A stretch of 59,588 nt of DNA, from the NCBI GenBank assembly GCA_013141065.1, contig JABFRR010000004.1, forward strand, positions 1-59,588. The letters run 5' to 3'. The DNA comes from Bacteriovoracaceae bacterium (GTDB taxonomy: Bacteria > Bdellovibrionota > Bacteriovoracia > Bacteriovoracales > Bacteriovoracaceae). Made by a program: the position numbers and the translations under genes. The notes below the pieces were generated by a model. The model was not told where the DNA came from and searched no databases. It saw nothing but the letters and a program-made list of their open reading frames with translations. Of the stretch, positions 34,126 through 44,287 are shown piece by piece (the first letter of the stretch is position 1; each line of letters starts with the position of its first letter).

Positions 34126-34190
34126 ATATTGGCAATCCGAAAAAGAGCAGAGTAAACTAAGGCACCTATTTATGAATCGGAGGTCCTTCA

Positions 34191-35450
34191 ATGAGTTTAT
34201 TCGACGCGCCTTTATTTCAGGATGCTATTAAGCAACTTGAAGACGCAGCTAAGATTATGCAACTAGACCCAAACGTTGCAGAAAGATTAAAATACCCAAA
34301 ACGTGCGCTTCAGGTTTCTGTGCCCATTCGTCTTGACGATGGGACAGTAAAAACTTTTATCGGATACAGAGTTCAGCACAACCTCACATTAGGCCCAGGA
34401 AAAGGAGGTATTCGCTACCATCCAGGCGTCGATCTTTCTGAGACTGCAGGTCTTGCGATGCTTATGACTTTTAAGTGCGCACTCGTTGGTCTTCCTTACG
34501 GTGGAGCAAAAGGTGGGATCTGTGTTGATCCAACACTATTATCTCGCCAAGAACTTCAGGCCCTCACAAGAAGATACGCTACAGAAATTAACATGATCAT
34601 TGGCCCTCATATCGATATCCCAGCTCCTGATATTGGAACTGATGGACAGACAATGGCGTGGTTCATGGATACATATTCTCAAATTAAAGGTTACACAGAC
34701 GGCGCTGTCGTTACTGGTAAACCTCTTGAAATTGGTGGATCAAAAGGACGTGCTGAATCGACAGGTAAAGGAGTTGCATTCTGTGTAAACTTCGCTGCTG
34801 AAAAAATCGGTATGACAATTAATCAAAACACAACTGTCGCCATTCACGGATTCGGAAAAGTGGCGATTCCAGCAGCAAATGATCTTCGTGCTCAAGGTGC
34901 AAAAATTGTAGCAGTCTCAGACGTCTCTGGCGGTGTCTACGATCCAAACGGTTTAGATATCGAGAAATGTGAGAAGTGGGTAAAAGAAAATAAAGTTCTT
35001 AAAGGTATGCCTGGAACAAAACACATCACAAATGATGAATTGTTTGCTTTGGCCGTGGATGTTTTAATTCCTGCGGCAATCGATGGTGTTATTACGAAAG
35101 ATAATGCCCATGTTGTTAAAGCAAAAATCATTGCAGAAGGTGCCAACGGGCCATTAACAAAAGAAGCAGTTGATATCGTCACGGCTAAAGGTGCTTTTTT
35201 AATTCCAGACGTTTTATGTAACTCTGGTGGGGTTATTGTTTCATACTTTGAATGGGTTCAAGGACTTCAGTCTTTCTTCTGGGATTTAGATGAAGTTAAT
35301 AAGCGACTTCACTCAATCATGAAAGATGCTTTTGAAAACGTTTATACAACTTCTAAAGAGTTTGACTGTAATATGAAGTCTGCAGCCTTGGTTGCAGCTA
35401 TTAGACGTCTAGAAAAAGCCATGAAGCTCAGAGGCTTGTGGCCATCATAA
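34191..35450 (+). CDS. Glu/Leu/Phe/Val dehydrogenase (glutamate dehydrogenase type)
   Basis: The 419-residue protein begins at ATG 34191 behind GGAGG. It carries KGGIRYHPGVDLSE, the catalytic lysine motif PYGGAKGGICVDP, DIPAPDIGTDGQTMAW and the NAD(P)-binding VAIHGFGKVA. It deaminates glutamate to 2-oxoglutarate (or a branched amino acid), linking nitrogen and carbon flow. A terminator follows 15 bases downstream. Confidence 0.92.
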   Translation: MSLFDAPLFQDAIKQLEDAAKIMQLDPNVAERLKYPKRALQVSVPIRLDDGTVKTFIGYRVQHNLTLGPGKGGIRYHPGVDLSETAGLAMLMTFKCALVGLPYGGAKGGICVDPTLLSRQELQALTRRYATEINMIIGPHIDIPAPDIGTDGQTMAWFMDTYSQIKGYTDGAVVTGKPLEIGGSKGRAESTGKGVAFCVNFAAEKIGMTINQNTTVAIHGFGKVAIPAANDLRAQGAKIVAVSDVSGGVYDPNGLDIEKCEKWVKENKVLKGMPGTKHITNDELFALAVDVLIPAAIDGVITKDNAHVVKAKIIAEGANGPLTKEAVDIVTAKGAFLIPDVLCNSGGVIVSYFEWVQGLQSFFWDLDEVNKRLHSIMKDAFENVYTTSKEFDCNMKSAALVAAIRRLEKAMKLRGLWPS

Positions 35451-35463
35451 ATATTTTGATTTG

Positions 35464-35494
35464 AAAAATGCAGCTTTCGGGCTGCATTTTTTTT
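35464..35494 (+). terminator. Terminator after the dehydrogenase gene
   Basis: AAAATGCAGC pairs with GCTGCATTTT around TTTCGG, followed by a T run at 35487-35494. Confidence 0.85.
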
Positions 35495-35571
35495 GTAAAT
35501 TTTTCACCCTAAAATACATTAATACCTATACATGTTAATGACTCCTAATCAACAAACTTTAGGAGTCTATT

Positions 35572-36012
35572 ATGAAATCGTTTATTATGTTTTTGGCCTT
35601 AACTTTAAGCTTTTCAACTTTTGCAAATACAACCGTTACAGCTGAAGAAAATAATTCTGAACTACAAATATTGGATTTAGTTGTTGGTGTGACTCAAACG
35701 TATTCAAAAACTTCGGAATTGAATGCTAAAGTTGTAGAAATTCTTGGTGGTGATGGAATGAATCCTACAAGAATGGTTCTCGTTTTAAGCACTGGTTATG
35801 AAGACACTAAGATTTTTAATTTAGATCCAATGTTTTACAGTGTTACTAGAATTGTTTTTTTAGCTAAAGATGTTGTAGTCATTAACTATCTTCAAGATTC
35901 TTTTGATAACGATGTTGATATGAATACTATCCAAGTAAAAAAATCAATTACTATTCAAGTACTGAGGAATGCTGATGGAACTTTAGCTAACGAAGTTAAG
36001 ATTTTAAAATAA
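35572..36012 (+). CDS. Small secreted protein, unknown function
   Basis: The 146-residue protein has a Sec signal (MKSFIMFLALTLSFSTFAN) and an alternating-strand mature part (ILDLVVGVTQTYSKTSELN, ARVEMVLVLSTGYED-like region). It starts behind AGGAG. No family is recognised. It is in line with the next secreted gene. Confidence 0.6.
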   Translation: MKSFIMFLALTLSFSTFANTTVTAEENNSELQILDLVVGVTQTYSKTSELNAKVVEILGGDGMNPTRMVLVLSTGYEDTKIFNLDPMFYSVTRIVFLAKDVVVINYLQDSFDNDVDMNTIQVKKSITIQVLRNADGTLANEVKILK

Positions 36013-36054
36013 ATTTTTACTCATGTAGGTCAATTGTCGTTATAATTGACCTAT

Positions 36055-36540
36055 ATGAAATTCCCTATTGTCCTCTATTTAATTCTTTATTCTATGTCAC
36101 TGCCTTCAACTGTTTTGAAGCATGAAATCTCTAAAGCTCAATATGAATCATTTCCATTTAAAGAAGTTTGCCAAAAACTCGGTGCTAAAAATTTGGAAAT
36201 TATCGAAGCCAAATCTTTAAGCGAGATTGATTGCATGGGTAAAGTATATCCAGCGATTGATTTTTGCTTAAATCAATTTTTAATGGACAAAACAATAACT
36301 CGTGCACTGGTTGATTCGAAAACAAAGACAGTTAAATGTGAAAAAAGTATCAGTGTTATGATTTCACTTTCGTGTGACAAACGGGATTTGAAGTATTGCT
36401 TTAATCCACAAAAAGGATGTGAAGAACTCAGAAAAATATATGCCAATCGCTTAGATTTAGTTCATTATTCAATGCTTGAAAAAAATATTAACTGCTATTT
36501 TGCTAAATCATTCGGGGAAAGTATCAATGAAGTGGATTAA
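36055..36540 (+). CDS. Secreted Cys-containing protein, unknown
   Basis: ATG 36055 gives 161 residues with a signal ([17 protein letters not shown]). Eight Cys in the mature part ([44 protein letters not shown]) point to several disulfides in an extracytoplasmic domain. No family is recognised. Its stop overlaps the aspA stop by 4 bases. Confidence 0.55.
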   Translation: MKFPIVLYLILYSMSLPSTVLKHEISKAQYESFPFKEVCQKLGAKNLEIIEAKSLSEIDCMGKVYPAIDFCLNQFLMDKTITRALVDSKTKTVKCEKSISVMISLSCDKRDLKYCFNPQKGCEELRKIYANRLDLVHYSMLEKNINCYFAKSFGESINEVD

Positions 36541-37964
36541 AACTTTTTCCCTAAATATTTTGGATTAAGTAAGTTTTCATTCGAAAAAATAATTGTTAAC
36601 TCCTCACTTGATAATAAATTTTTCTCTAAAACAACTTCGCTTACGGTTTTTCCAGATCGAGCACACTCTTTACCGATTAAATCACAAACTTCATGTCCCA
36701 AAATTGGGTCAAGAAAAGTCACAATGGCGATGCTGTTTAAAACATTATTGCGACAAACTTCAGGATTTGCAGTTATTCCATCAATGCATTTCTGTTGCAA
36801 ATTAATTGCAGCGTTAGATAACAGGCTAATTGATTCAAAGAGCGATGAGGCGATGACTGGCTCCATGACATTGAGTTGGAGTTGTCCAGCTTCACTGGCC
36901 ATAGTAATGGTTAAGTCATTTCCAATGACTTTAAAGCAGACTTGGTTAACGACTTCAGGAATTACCGGATTGACTTTTGCAGGCATAATACTTGATCCAG
37001 CTTGAAGCTCTGGTAAATTTATTTCTTTAAGTCCTGCTCGAGGTCCACTTGAAAGGAGTCTTAGGTCGTTACAAATTTTTGAAAGTTTAACGGCAGTTCT
37101 TTTTAGACCACCAGAAATCATTACGTAAGCCCCGCAGTCTGAAGTCGCTTCAATTAAATCTTCAGAGACCGTAAAATCAAGGCCGGTTATTTGACATAAC
37201 TTACTAACGGCTAAACTAGAATAGCCTTCTGGAGCATTGATTCCCGTTCCGATAGCTGTTGCGCCTAAGTTGACTTCAAGGATGAGTTTTTTTAATTGAT
37301 TGAGAAGTTTTATGTCTTCTTTTATCAAGGTAAAAAAAGCATGGAATTCTTGGCCTAGCGACATTGGAACAGCATCTTGAAGTTGCGTACGTCCCATCTT
37401 AAGAACGCTTTTAAACTCGATAGATTTTTTATTAAATGAGAGTGACAAGTCTTCTAGTGAATTAATAAGCAATTCTAAGTGATGATAAAGAGCAATTCTA
37501 AAAGCTGTTGGGTAAGCATCATTAGTCGATTGACATTTATTTACATGATCATTGGGATGAATTAAATGATAACTTCCTTTTTTTTCTCCAATGAGTTCCA
37601 GTGCTAAATTGGCTATGACCTCATTGGCATTCATGTTTACAGATGTTCCAGCGCCCCCCTGGTAAACATCAGTCGGAAATTGATCAATACAGCGCTTATT
37701 GTTAATGATTTCATCACAAGCTAAAATAATACTGTCAGCAATCTTTTTGTCGATTGTTCCCAGTTCACCGTTGGCCATAGCACAAGCTTTTTTTGTCACT
37801 GCTAGGGCTTTGACCATAAGTGGGTTATCGCTAATTTTGCTGTTTGAAATTTTAAAATTATCAATTGCCCGCATGGTGTGTATTCCATAATAAGCATCAG
37901 CTCTAACTTCTAGATCTCCTAAAAGGTCATGTTCTGTTCGCATTAATGGGCTATTATCTTTCAT
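36537..37964 (-). CDS. aspA: Aspartate ammonia-lyase
   Basis: From ATG 37964 the product is 475 residues. It shows the fumarase/aspartase signature [11 protein letters not shown], the substrate-loop Ser in [15 protein letters not shown] region, and [19 protein letters not shown] at the N-terminus, which is typical of AspA rather than fumarase. It converts aspartate to fumarate and ammonia. With the neighbouring glutamate dehydrogenase it suggests amino acids are used as carbon source. Confidence 0.88.
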   Translation of the reverse strand: MKDNSPLMRTEHDLLGDLEVRADAYYGIHTMRAIDNFKISNSKISDNPLMVKALAVTKKACAMANGELGTIDKKIADSIILACDEIINNKRCIDQFPTDVYQGGAGTSVNMNANEVIANLALELIGEKKGSYHLIHPNDHVNKCQSTNDAYPTAFRIALYHHLELLINSLEDLSLSFNKKSIEFKSVLKMGRTQLQDAVPMSLGQEFHAFFTLIKEDIKLLNQLKKLILEVNLGATAIGTGINAPEGYSSLAVSKLCQITGLDFTVSEDLIEATSDCGAYVMISGGLKRTAVKLSKICNDLRLLSSGPRAGLKEINLPELQAGSSIMPAKVNPVIPEVVNQVCFKVIGNDLTITMASEAGQLQLNVMEPVIASSLFESISLLSNAAINLQQKCIDGITANPEVCRNNVLNSIAIVTFLDPILGHEVCDLIGKECARSGKTVSEVVLEKNLLSSEELTIIFSNENLLNPKYLGKKF

Positions 37965-38089
37965 ATAAATCCTAATTTGAACTTTGCTCGTCAATTTTTG
38001 CGATTGTTCACCTGGTACTTAACTTAAAACTAATGCTTTAGAATGGTATTTCTTGAACTGTTTTGCAAGAGGCTTTGCAGGAGAGTTTT

Positions 38090-38611
38090 ATGAACATGAG
38101 AACAAAAAGTTTATACCCTTACGCTGGACAATATTATCCGGTTGATATTTTTGGATATTCTTCTAAGGGAATTCCCGGTATTGAGATAGTGGGCTTAGGT
38201 AAACACGCTAGGTCAATGAAAGAGAAGTTTATTTTCTTATCGCGGGAGAAAAAATTAAAATTTCCATTGCGTCGTTTTGTTCTGTGTATAGAAGGAGAAG
38301 TAGAAGGTAAAAAATTCAAAGACGAGGAATACCGTTATCTAGAGCTCCCGCTTTTAATTATGCTATGGAGTCTCACTGGCCACTTACCTTTAGGACATCT
38401 GGAAGATTGTTTTGCCTCGGGTAAGATTTCAGTTGAAGGAGAGATTTTTCCATTAGAACTAAGAAATCAAGACCTTGAAAAACTAACTGAACTTTTTAAT
38501 TTGGATTGTGACCAGTCAATTAAAATTATTGCTCCAGAGTCAATGAACATTGGGACAAGTCACTATCATTTATCTCTTGAAGGGCTTTGGGCTTCCTTAA
38601 TCACCCTTTAA
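38090..38611 (+). CDS. Stand-alone ComM/YifB-type N-terminal domain
   Basis: The 173-residue protein (start ATG 38090 behind GGAGAG) matches the first domain of ComM-type Mg-chelatase-like proteins: DIFGYSSKGIPGIEIVGLGK, FIFLSREKKLKFPLRRFVLC and LPLLIMLWSLTGHLPLG. The AAA+ ATPase core that normally follows is missing, and the gene ends cleanly, so this is a short form and not an interrupted one. ComM helps branch migration during natural transformation. The role of an N-domain alone is unknown. Confidence 0.6.
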   Translation: MNMRTKSLYPYAGQYYPVDIFGYSSKGIPGIEIVGLGKHARSMKEKFIFLSREKKLKFPLRRFVLCIEGEVEGKKFKDEEYRYLELPLLIMLWSLTGHLPLGHLEDCFASGKISVEGEIFPLELRNQDLEKLTELFNLDCDQSIKIIAPESMNIGTSHYHLSLEGLWASLITL

Positions 38612-38822
38612 TTTTTACAAAGAGAGACTTTCTAAATCATCTAAACATGTCACTAGACAATCGTTGGACTCTTTCTAGTGAAAAAAAATTCCTCTGAAAA
38701 TAAATTGCAATAGACTCAAAACTAAAAATTTATAACAGACATAAATTGTCTGTTACCTAATAATTCAACTGATTGCATTCAATCTCTCTTCACCAAGCAA
38801 ATTGCTCGGATTTGAGCTTTTA

Positions 38823-40569
38823 CTACGTCTCGGAGAGGCCCGCGTTAACTTGACTAAAATTTATATTGCAGTTCGTATTGGCCAACAATTTTTTTATGGT
38901 AATTATATTGCCCATGATAAATTTATTTCCCGATTTACCCATTATAAGACATAAGCAGAAAGAAACAATCGCTAATTTAAAAGCTGGCGAAATAGATGAT
39001 CTGAGAGTTTCAAATAAACTCCCTATTGATGACATTGTTAAATATGGCCTTCAAGAAAATTTTTTAAAAGATGGATTAAAAAGTTTTCCTGATCCAAGAA
39101 AAACTTTTGATATACCAATAGAAGCATTACTTCTGCCGCAAGTTCTTCAGCGACTTAATGACGAGCACTCGCTTTTGCTTGCTCCTTATATGTTAAATTC
39201 TGCTGAACTTATGACTGAACTTGGTTATTCCGCGAGGGTATTAGAAGAAGGATTTAATAATAAAAATACCTACGAACGAGTTACTCCTTTTCATGGAGAG
39301 ACGTTAAAACATGTTTTGTTAAGTACGAAAGTAGATCAATTATTTAATTGGTTCAATACTGATTGGAACCAGTTAATGAAACTAAACGCTCCAGGAAGAA
39401 CCAGACAATATATTATTGACGGTACTGAAATTCACGTACCAAAACATTTATATAAAAAATATGATGGCGCTGGTGTCGTCACGAATAATGAAGGTGAAGT
39501 TCGTTATGGTTATAAAGTAGTTTGGATTCAAGAAATAATTGATCGAAAGGGAGTGATTCGCTCAATGACCATGTCACCAATACAAACTCACGATTTAAAA
39601 TTAGGAAAAGAATTAATAGCAGATTTTGATTTTGAGGAGGGGGCTTTATTATTAATGGATCGCGGTTTTTTAGATGGAGAATGGATTACCCACTTAAAGT
39701 ATGATCGAAAAATAGACGTCTGTATGCCACTAAAATGTAACAGCGAAATAACTCAGTTTGCAATTGCCCAAGCGGAGTTTGATAATAAGTGGCAGCCACA
39801 TCCGACCAGAGAAAAGCAAAAAATTTGTGAGATAAAAAAATCAGAATTGGAATGGAGCTTGTGCCAAAGTTTTAATAGTGGAGAGCTTGTTAGATTTACC
39901 AAAAAAAATAGCGAGGAAGAGAATATTGTTTTCGTTGATACTAGAGCAGGAATAAGTGGCAAAAATATTCTAGCTACCTATGATCAGCGAACCGAGATTG
40001 AAGAAAGCCATCGGCAAATGAAATGCTTTCAGGGGTTAGAAAAACTTCCATCTAAAAAACTTGTTCATGTTGTTTTTAGAATTATTATGGGGACGATCGC
40101 ATATAATCTTTTTAATTTATTTTTAAATTCAGAAAAATGTTCAACACTTGAAGACTATACCCTTAAAACTCACCGACAAAGAAGAAGATCCAGCGAGAGA
40201 AATCCAGAGATAATAATTTATACTGGCGATACATATGCCATCTTAAATAATTTAGATTTCCGAGATATAATTTTGACGTTGAAGAAAAGCACTCAAATGA
40301 AGTTGCGAAAAATCTTTAAAGAATTAACAAGCTAAAAATGTCCGCCTAAAATAATCGAATATTTTTCAAAAAAATTTACATTGATTGTCCGATGAAACCG
40401 CTTATCCTAATTTTAAGAATTGCTCGCTCAGGGGCAAGTAAACAAGGGGTTTTGGTGGGAACTTGATGAATTATTGGTTTTAGTAGTTCAAGTTGAACTT
40501 TTTTTAATGTGATAAGTAGTCGAAAAATGGCGAATTATGAAAAATAATGCCGCCCTCTCCGAGATGTAG
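38823..40569 (+). mobile_element. IS4-family insertion sequence, intact, with target duplication
   Basis: The 1747-bp element is flanked by an exact 11-bp direct repeat TTGAGCTTTTA at 38812-38822 and 40570-40580, the length typical of IS4. Terminal inverted repeats are CTACGTCTCGGAGAGG at 38823 and CTACATCTCGGAGAGGG read inward from 40569, one mismatch in the first 16 bases. The transposase gene is intact. The 230 bases after the transposase (40336-40569) hold no gene. The element looks recently inserted. Confidence 0.92.
38914..40335 (+). CDS. IS4-family transposase
   Basis: ATG 38914 gives 473 residues; ATG 38866 is an alternative. DDE motifs are visible: YIIDGTEIHVP with the first Asp, ALLLMDRGFLDGEW with the second, and the YREK signature YDQRTEIEESHRQMK with Y-x2-R-x3-E-x6-K spacing, holding the Glu. 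The C-terminal helix (VFRIIMGTIAYNLFNLFL) is typical. The frame is intact, so it is probably active. Confidence 0.88.
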   Translation: MINLFPDLPIIRHKQKETIANLKAGEIDDLRVSNKLPIDDIVKYGLQENFLKDGLKSFPDPRKTFDIPIEALLLPQVLQRLNDEHSLLLAPYMLNSAELMTELGYSARVLEEGFNNKNTYERVTPFHGETLKHVLLSTKVDQLFNWFNTDWNQLMKLNAPGRTRQYIIDGTEIHVPKHLYKKYDGAGVVTNNEGEVRYGYKVVWIQEIIDRKGVIRSMTMSPIQTHDLKLGKELIADFDFEEGALLLMDRGFLDGEWITHLKYDRKIDVCMPLKCNSEITQFAIAQAEFDNKWQPHPTREKQKICEIKKSELEWSLCQSFNSGELVRFTKKNSEEENIVFVDTRAGISGKNILATYDQRTEIEESHRQMKCFQGLEKLPSKKLVHVVFRIIMGTIAYNLFNLFLNSEKCSTLEDYTLKTHRQRRRSSERNPEIIIYTGDTYAILNNLDFRDIILTLKKSTQMKLRKIFKELTS

Positions 40570-40656
40570 TTGAGCTTTTATTAAGAATTAAACTTTAACT
40601 ACTTAGTGTTCGATAAAGTAATTGAATTACTTAGAAAATATTATCTAGGGATATAA

Positions 40657-41214
40657 ATGATGAAGAATAGTTTTTTAAAATATTGTATTTTTTTGTGGAT
40701 GATGACCATGATTTTGTCTTGTTCTACATCTACGGTCGTTAAATTTCAATCTAGCCCAAGTGATGCTGAAGTTAGCGTAATTGACACTACTGGTGTTGCA
40801 ACAGTGATTGGGAAAACACCACTTAACAGTACTGAAATTGATGTATTTAAGAACAGTAATCGGCATTCTCAAGTTCGAATTAAAAAAGAAGGCTTTTTAG
40901 ATAATGAAATCATTCTTATGAAATCTACTTTTGGAAGTGAGATTGCTGTTAATGTTCAATTAAAAAAAGATGAGACAGTTCAAAATATTGGTGAGCAGTC
41001 GATATCTCAGGAAAAAGTTGCAAGCTCGATAGCTCGTGCCAATGGATTAATTCAATCAAAGAATTTTATTGAAGCTGAATCTGTCATGACAAATTTCGTG
41101 GAACAATTCCCTTCAGTGAGTGTCGGTTTTGATTATTTGGGCAATATATATTTTCTCCAAAAAAAATATGCCAAGGCTCTAAAAAACTATTGGCTATCAA
41201 AAGACTACTACTAA
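40657..41214 (+). CDS. Lipoprotein with PEGA-like and TPR-like segments
   Basis: The 185-residue protein has lipobox ILSCS, then a PEGA-type strand segment (VKFQSSPSDAEVSVIDTTG with GKTPLNSTEI), a linker, and a C-terminal TPR pair (ANGLIQSKNFIEAESVMTN, YFLQKKYAKALKNYW). It likely sits on the cell envelope. Its 3' end overlaps the convergent gene at 41197 by 18 bases. Confidence 0.6.
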   Translation: MMKNSFLKYCIFLWMMTMILSCSTSTVVKFQSSPSDAEVSVIDTTGVATVIGKTPLNSTEIDVFKNSNRHSQVRIKKEGFLDNEIILMKSTFGSEIAVNVQLKKDETVQNIGEQSISQEKVASSIARANGLIQSKNFIEAESVMTNFVEQFPSVSVGFDYLGNIYFLQKKYAKALKNYWLSKDYY

Positions 41215-41775
41215 TCCTCCTAAGATATTTATTTCATTTAGTGATGAATCCGAGCTACCTGTTAAAGTCTTATATTTTATTTCTGCTTTAATTGTATATT
41301 CGGGAGATATATATTTTTCAAAACCAGCAGCGATACCGAAGCCTGCAAAAAATGTTTTATTAGAAACAAACTGTTTTTGACTAAAATTTAAGCCAACAAA
41401 AGGCTTTAAAAAATCATTGACTTCAATTGTAGTGTTAGGAAGAACAATCTTTTCACTACTTGAAAAATTAAATGGAAAATAATTGAATCCTAACTTGGGC
41501 CCGTAGCTATAATCACTAGTGATACCACCAATTATTGTATAATTATACCCAAGGCTCACTTCATATTTTTCTCGAATTGGAACCAAGTATGACATCTCAA
41601 AACTTCCTAATCCGGAGAGGGAAGTGGTTTTTCCAGAACCTTGACCACTCGAAGAGTAAGCTCCAAAAAGGAGATCCAGTTTTCCAGCATAACAATTGGA
41701 AGAAATTGAAATAAAAAATAAAATTAATAAAATATCCGGGCAATTTATATATTTTTTATTTTTGTGAAATATCAT
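41197..41775 (-). CDS. Outer-membrane beta-barrel-like protein
   Basis: The 192-residue protein has a signal with cleavage likely at CYAG. Strands such as YEVSLGYNYTIIGGIT, LKPFVGLNFSQKQ, FAGFGIAAGFEKYI and the C-terminal LGGLVVVF fit an 8-strand outer-membrane barrel. No specific family is recognised. The start is ATG 41775. Confidence 0.6.
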   Translation of the reverse strand: MIFHKNKKYINCPDILLILFFISISSNCYAGKLDLLFGAYSSSGQGSGKTTSLSGLGSFEMSYLVPIREKYEVSLGYNYTIIGGITSDYSYGPKLGFNYFPFNFSSSEKIVLPNTTIEVNDFLKPFVGLNFSQKQFVSNKTFFAGFGIAAGFEKYISPEYTIKAEIKYKTLTGSSDSSLNEINILGGLVVVF

Positions 41776-42008
41776 TAATGCCTTAACCTTTTTTTAATTT
41801 ATTTCAATTCCTTATAAGTTATCGGATTAATATAAACGAACTAAAGAAAACATTAAGAATGCCATAATTTGAATTAGGAAAGTATAAAAGCTAGGAAAAA
41901 ATTGCTTATACTTTAGTCAATTGATCAGGTTTTGAATTGGTTTATAGTTATTCGAGGCAAGAAAACCTTATGTTATGAATTGGTAAATTACTTGCATCAC
42001 AAGTATTT

Positions 42009-43496
42009 ATGTTAAATAAAATATCAAATAAATTAAGATTCATAATTCTATTAATGCTGATGGTTTCATGTGGAAATGTAACACCTCCTTATGGAGAAAG
42101 CCAAATAGTCAAGAGTTCAATAGTCGCAACTCCTGGAAAGTTTTGGCAAAAAAATCATACATTGATAATTACTTTCCTAGATGGAAGTAGTGAGCAGAAA
42201 AATGAAGTTGAAATTTTCAGTAAAGAGATTACGAAATACGCAAATTTAAACTTTGCATTTTACAGTTCAGTTGCCAATGTCCCTAAAGGAAAGAAAATAG
42301 ACATCGTCATCACTTTTAAAAACGTTGGAAATAATTCAGCGATAGGAACTGATTCTCAGTATGCGATCTCACAGGGTAAGCATTCAATGAGTCTTTCTGA
42401 GCTGAGTAAAAATTCGGCTGGTTCCAGAAGAGGGACAATTCTTCATGAGTTTGGTCATGCTATAGGTCTGCAACATGAACATCAAAATATTTATCGTACT
42501 TTCAAAATCGATGAAGTTCTTACAAAAGAATATTGTAAAAATGTTTATAAATTTACGGAGGAAGAATGCACAGATCAGATTATCAACACCTTGCCAAATA
42601 AAGAAAAGCAAAATTATTATTCTAAGTATGATCCAGCATCTGTTATGCACTACAATTTACATTCGAGTGTAACAAAAGAAAAAATTGCATTTGCCAACAT
42701 CAATTCGCTTTCACTTATTGATAAGTTTGAAATTGCCAAGCTCTATCCTGGAAGGATTTCAGAAAAAGAAATTATTTCAGGTCACCAGATTTTAAAAGAA
42801 GAAATTAAAAAGATTGAAACACATGGAAATTGTATCATTACTAGAAGTGAAGTTGAGGAAATTCGACTTAATGAAAGTCAAAAACCAGAGTTAACGAAGG
42901 TGAGTTACTACTCTTATTCGTCAATTAATCCCAGCGAATATAATGCGAGTACCTTAGTAGAGGATAAAGAAGGACTATTGTTCACTATCCGAAACGATAA
43001 GTTCTGCAACTTCAATGAACTTGAACTCTCTGAATATAGAGCGAAGTCTCAGCAAGAAAACTTAAACAAGAGTAAGCTTGGTAATTGTGAAATTCCTCTT
43101 ACGAAAGAAGGATTACCCAAGCCAAATCTTTGTGATTCACAATACCCTTTTCAGGTTTTTGAAATTAAAAAGCAAGAGTCAGCCGATAAAAGTTGTCATC
43201 CTACATTTAAATCCGCTTATGAAAGCATGAAAGAAACTGAATACTGCTCACTAAAGGGTGATGCTCTTCGGGCCGTTGAAAAAGAAAGAGAGGAAAAATT
43301 CGAAGCAAGTCGGAAGTTTGGAAGATGTTATGTCGAAAATTATGCTAGTTCTGAAGGGGCAACTAGCTATCGAAGATGCAGTCTTGAACATCAATGGTTT
43401 GTCACAATTGATAGAAACAAGACCTTGAATAATTTTTGTTATGGTGATCCAGATAGCTTGATAAAAGAAATTCAAAGTGAACCTAAATGTCTATAA
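42009..43496 (+). CDS. Astacin-like zinc metalloprotease lipoprotein
   Basis: The 495-residue protein has lipobox MVSC (Cys21) and the zinc motif HEFGHAIGLQHEH at residues 146-158, i.e. HExxHxxGxxHE, followed by the Met turn ASVMHY. This is the astacin/metzincin pattern, with catalytic Glu147. A 250-residue Cys-rich C-terminal extension follows, with no recognised domain. As an exported protease in a possible predator it might act on prey or on its own envelope; that use is inferred. A strong terminator follows. Confidence 0.82.
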   Translation: MLNKISNKLRFIILLMLMVSCGNVTPPYGESQIVKSSIVATPGKFWQKNHTLIITFLDGSSEQKNEVEIFSKEITKYANLNFAFYSSVANVPKGKKIDIVITFKNVGNNSAIGTDSQYAISQGKHSMSLSELSKNSAGSRRGTILHEFGHAIGLQHEHQNIYRTFKIDEVLTKEYCKNVYKFTEEECTDQIINTLPNKEKQNYYSKYDPASVMHYNLHSSVTKEKIAFANINSLSLIDKFEIAKLYPGRISEKEIISGHQILKEEIKKIETHGNCIITRSEVEEIRLNESQKPELTKVSYYSYSSINPSEYNASTLVEDKEGLLFTIRNDKFCNFNELELSEYRAKSQQENLNKSKLGNCEIPLTKEGLPKPNLCDSQYPFQVFEIKKQESADKSCHPTFKSAYESMKETEYCSLKGDALRAVEKEREEKFEASRKFGRCYVENYASSEGATSYRRCSLEHQWFVTIDRNKTLNNFCYGDPDSLIKEIQSEPKCL

Positions 43497-43499
43497 ATT

Positions 43500-43533
43500 C
43501 TTCAGGCTGTCTAAATAATAGACAGCCTGAAGC
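43500..43533 (+). terminator. Strong terminator after the metalloprotease
   Basis: CTTCAGGCTGTCTA pairs with TAGACAGCCTGAAG across a short AAATAA loop, a 14-bp stem. The T tract is weak, so it may work in both directions. Confidence 0.7.
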
Positions 43534-43633
43534 CTAAAGCTTACCAATTATTCCTCAGTTAATTCATTAGTTTTCAAGTTCGACCTTGGTAAGAATATTG
43601 CAATTTGATTTGTATATAACCGAGGATGAATTT

Positions 43634-44287
43634 ATGAAGCTCAAAAGAATTTTACTCCTTCTTATCACAACAGCTTTAATTTCTTGTGTGAAAGATCCAA
43701 AGGCACTTGTCATAATTGATGATAGTGGCGATGCTGAAGTCTCAGCTCTTTATGAGCTTCCAGCAAATTCGAAGAACGTGTCAGTTGTTGAAGATATCAC
43801 TAATCCAGATTCTTCAGTGCTTACTATCCCAGCTTTAAAAAAATATAATCCTGAACAAGTTCAAAATGGTTTTTATTACTTCGCTGAATCTGTAGAGCTA
43901 GAACTTCCCGAGAATATTACTGTAACAAGTGGTCGTTCTGGAAGTCATCTTGTCGTTATTTCTATTAAAAGAAGTAAAAATGATAGTCTCTCTGCAAATT
44001 TACAATGTGCCTATGTTGGCAAAGGAAGTAATTTAGAGTCAGAGTTTATAGACACTGCAAAACCTTACGAATTTGATTTCTGTATTGAAGGCTCTATTTT
44101 ATTAACTGAAGATAATGTAGATGCTTTAAGGACCTTACCGGAAAATATTTTTGATAATACAATGAGATCTGGAACATTTCTTCAATTTAATAGAGCTGAT
44201 AAAATTTCACTTCAAGTAAAAAATGGAAATTCGACTCTTGCAGATAGCACTGAAGTAGAATTAAAGATTAATTTTGTTAAGCTCTAG
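43634..44287 (+). CDS. Lipoprotein, unknown function
   Basis: ATG 43634 gives 217 residues with lipobox ALISCV. The mature domain looks like beta-sandwich strands (VELELPENITVTSGRSGSHL, LVVISIKRSKNDS, KISLQVKNGNSTLADS). Two Cys (LQCAYVG, DFCIEGS) could pair. No family is recognised. It overlaps the pfkA stop by 4 bases. Confidence 0.55.
   Translation: MKLKRILLLLITTALISCVKDPKALVIIDDSGDAEVSALYELPANSKNVSVVEDITNPDSSVLTIPALKKYNPEQVQNGFYYFAESVELELPENITVTSGRSGSHLVVISIKRSKNDSLSANLQCAYVGKGSNLESEFIDTAKPYEFDFCIEGSILLTEDNVDALRTLPENIFDNTMRSGTFLQFNRADKISLQVKNGNSTLADSTEVELKINFVKL

Noticed and set aside
36593..37005. Plus-strand frames inside aspA
   Set aside because: They are complements of clear aspartase codons.
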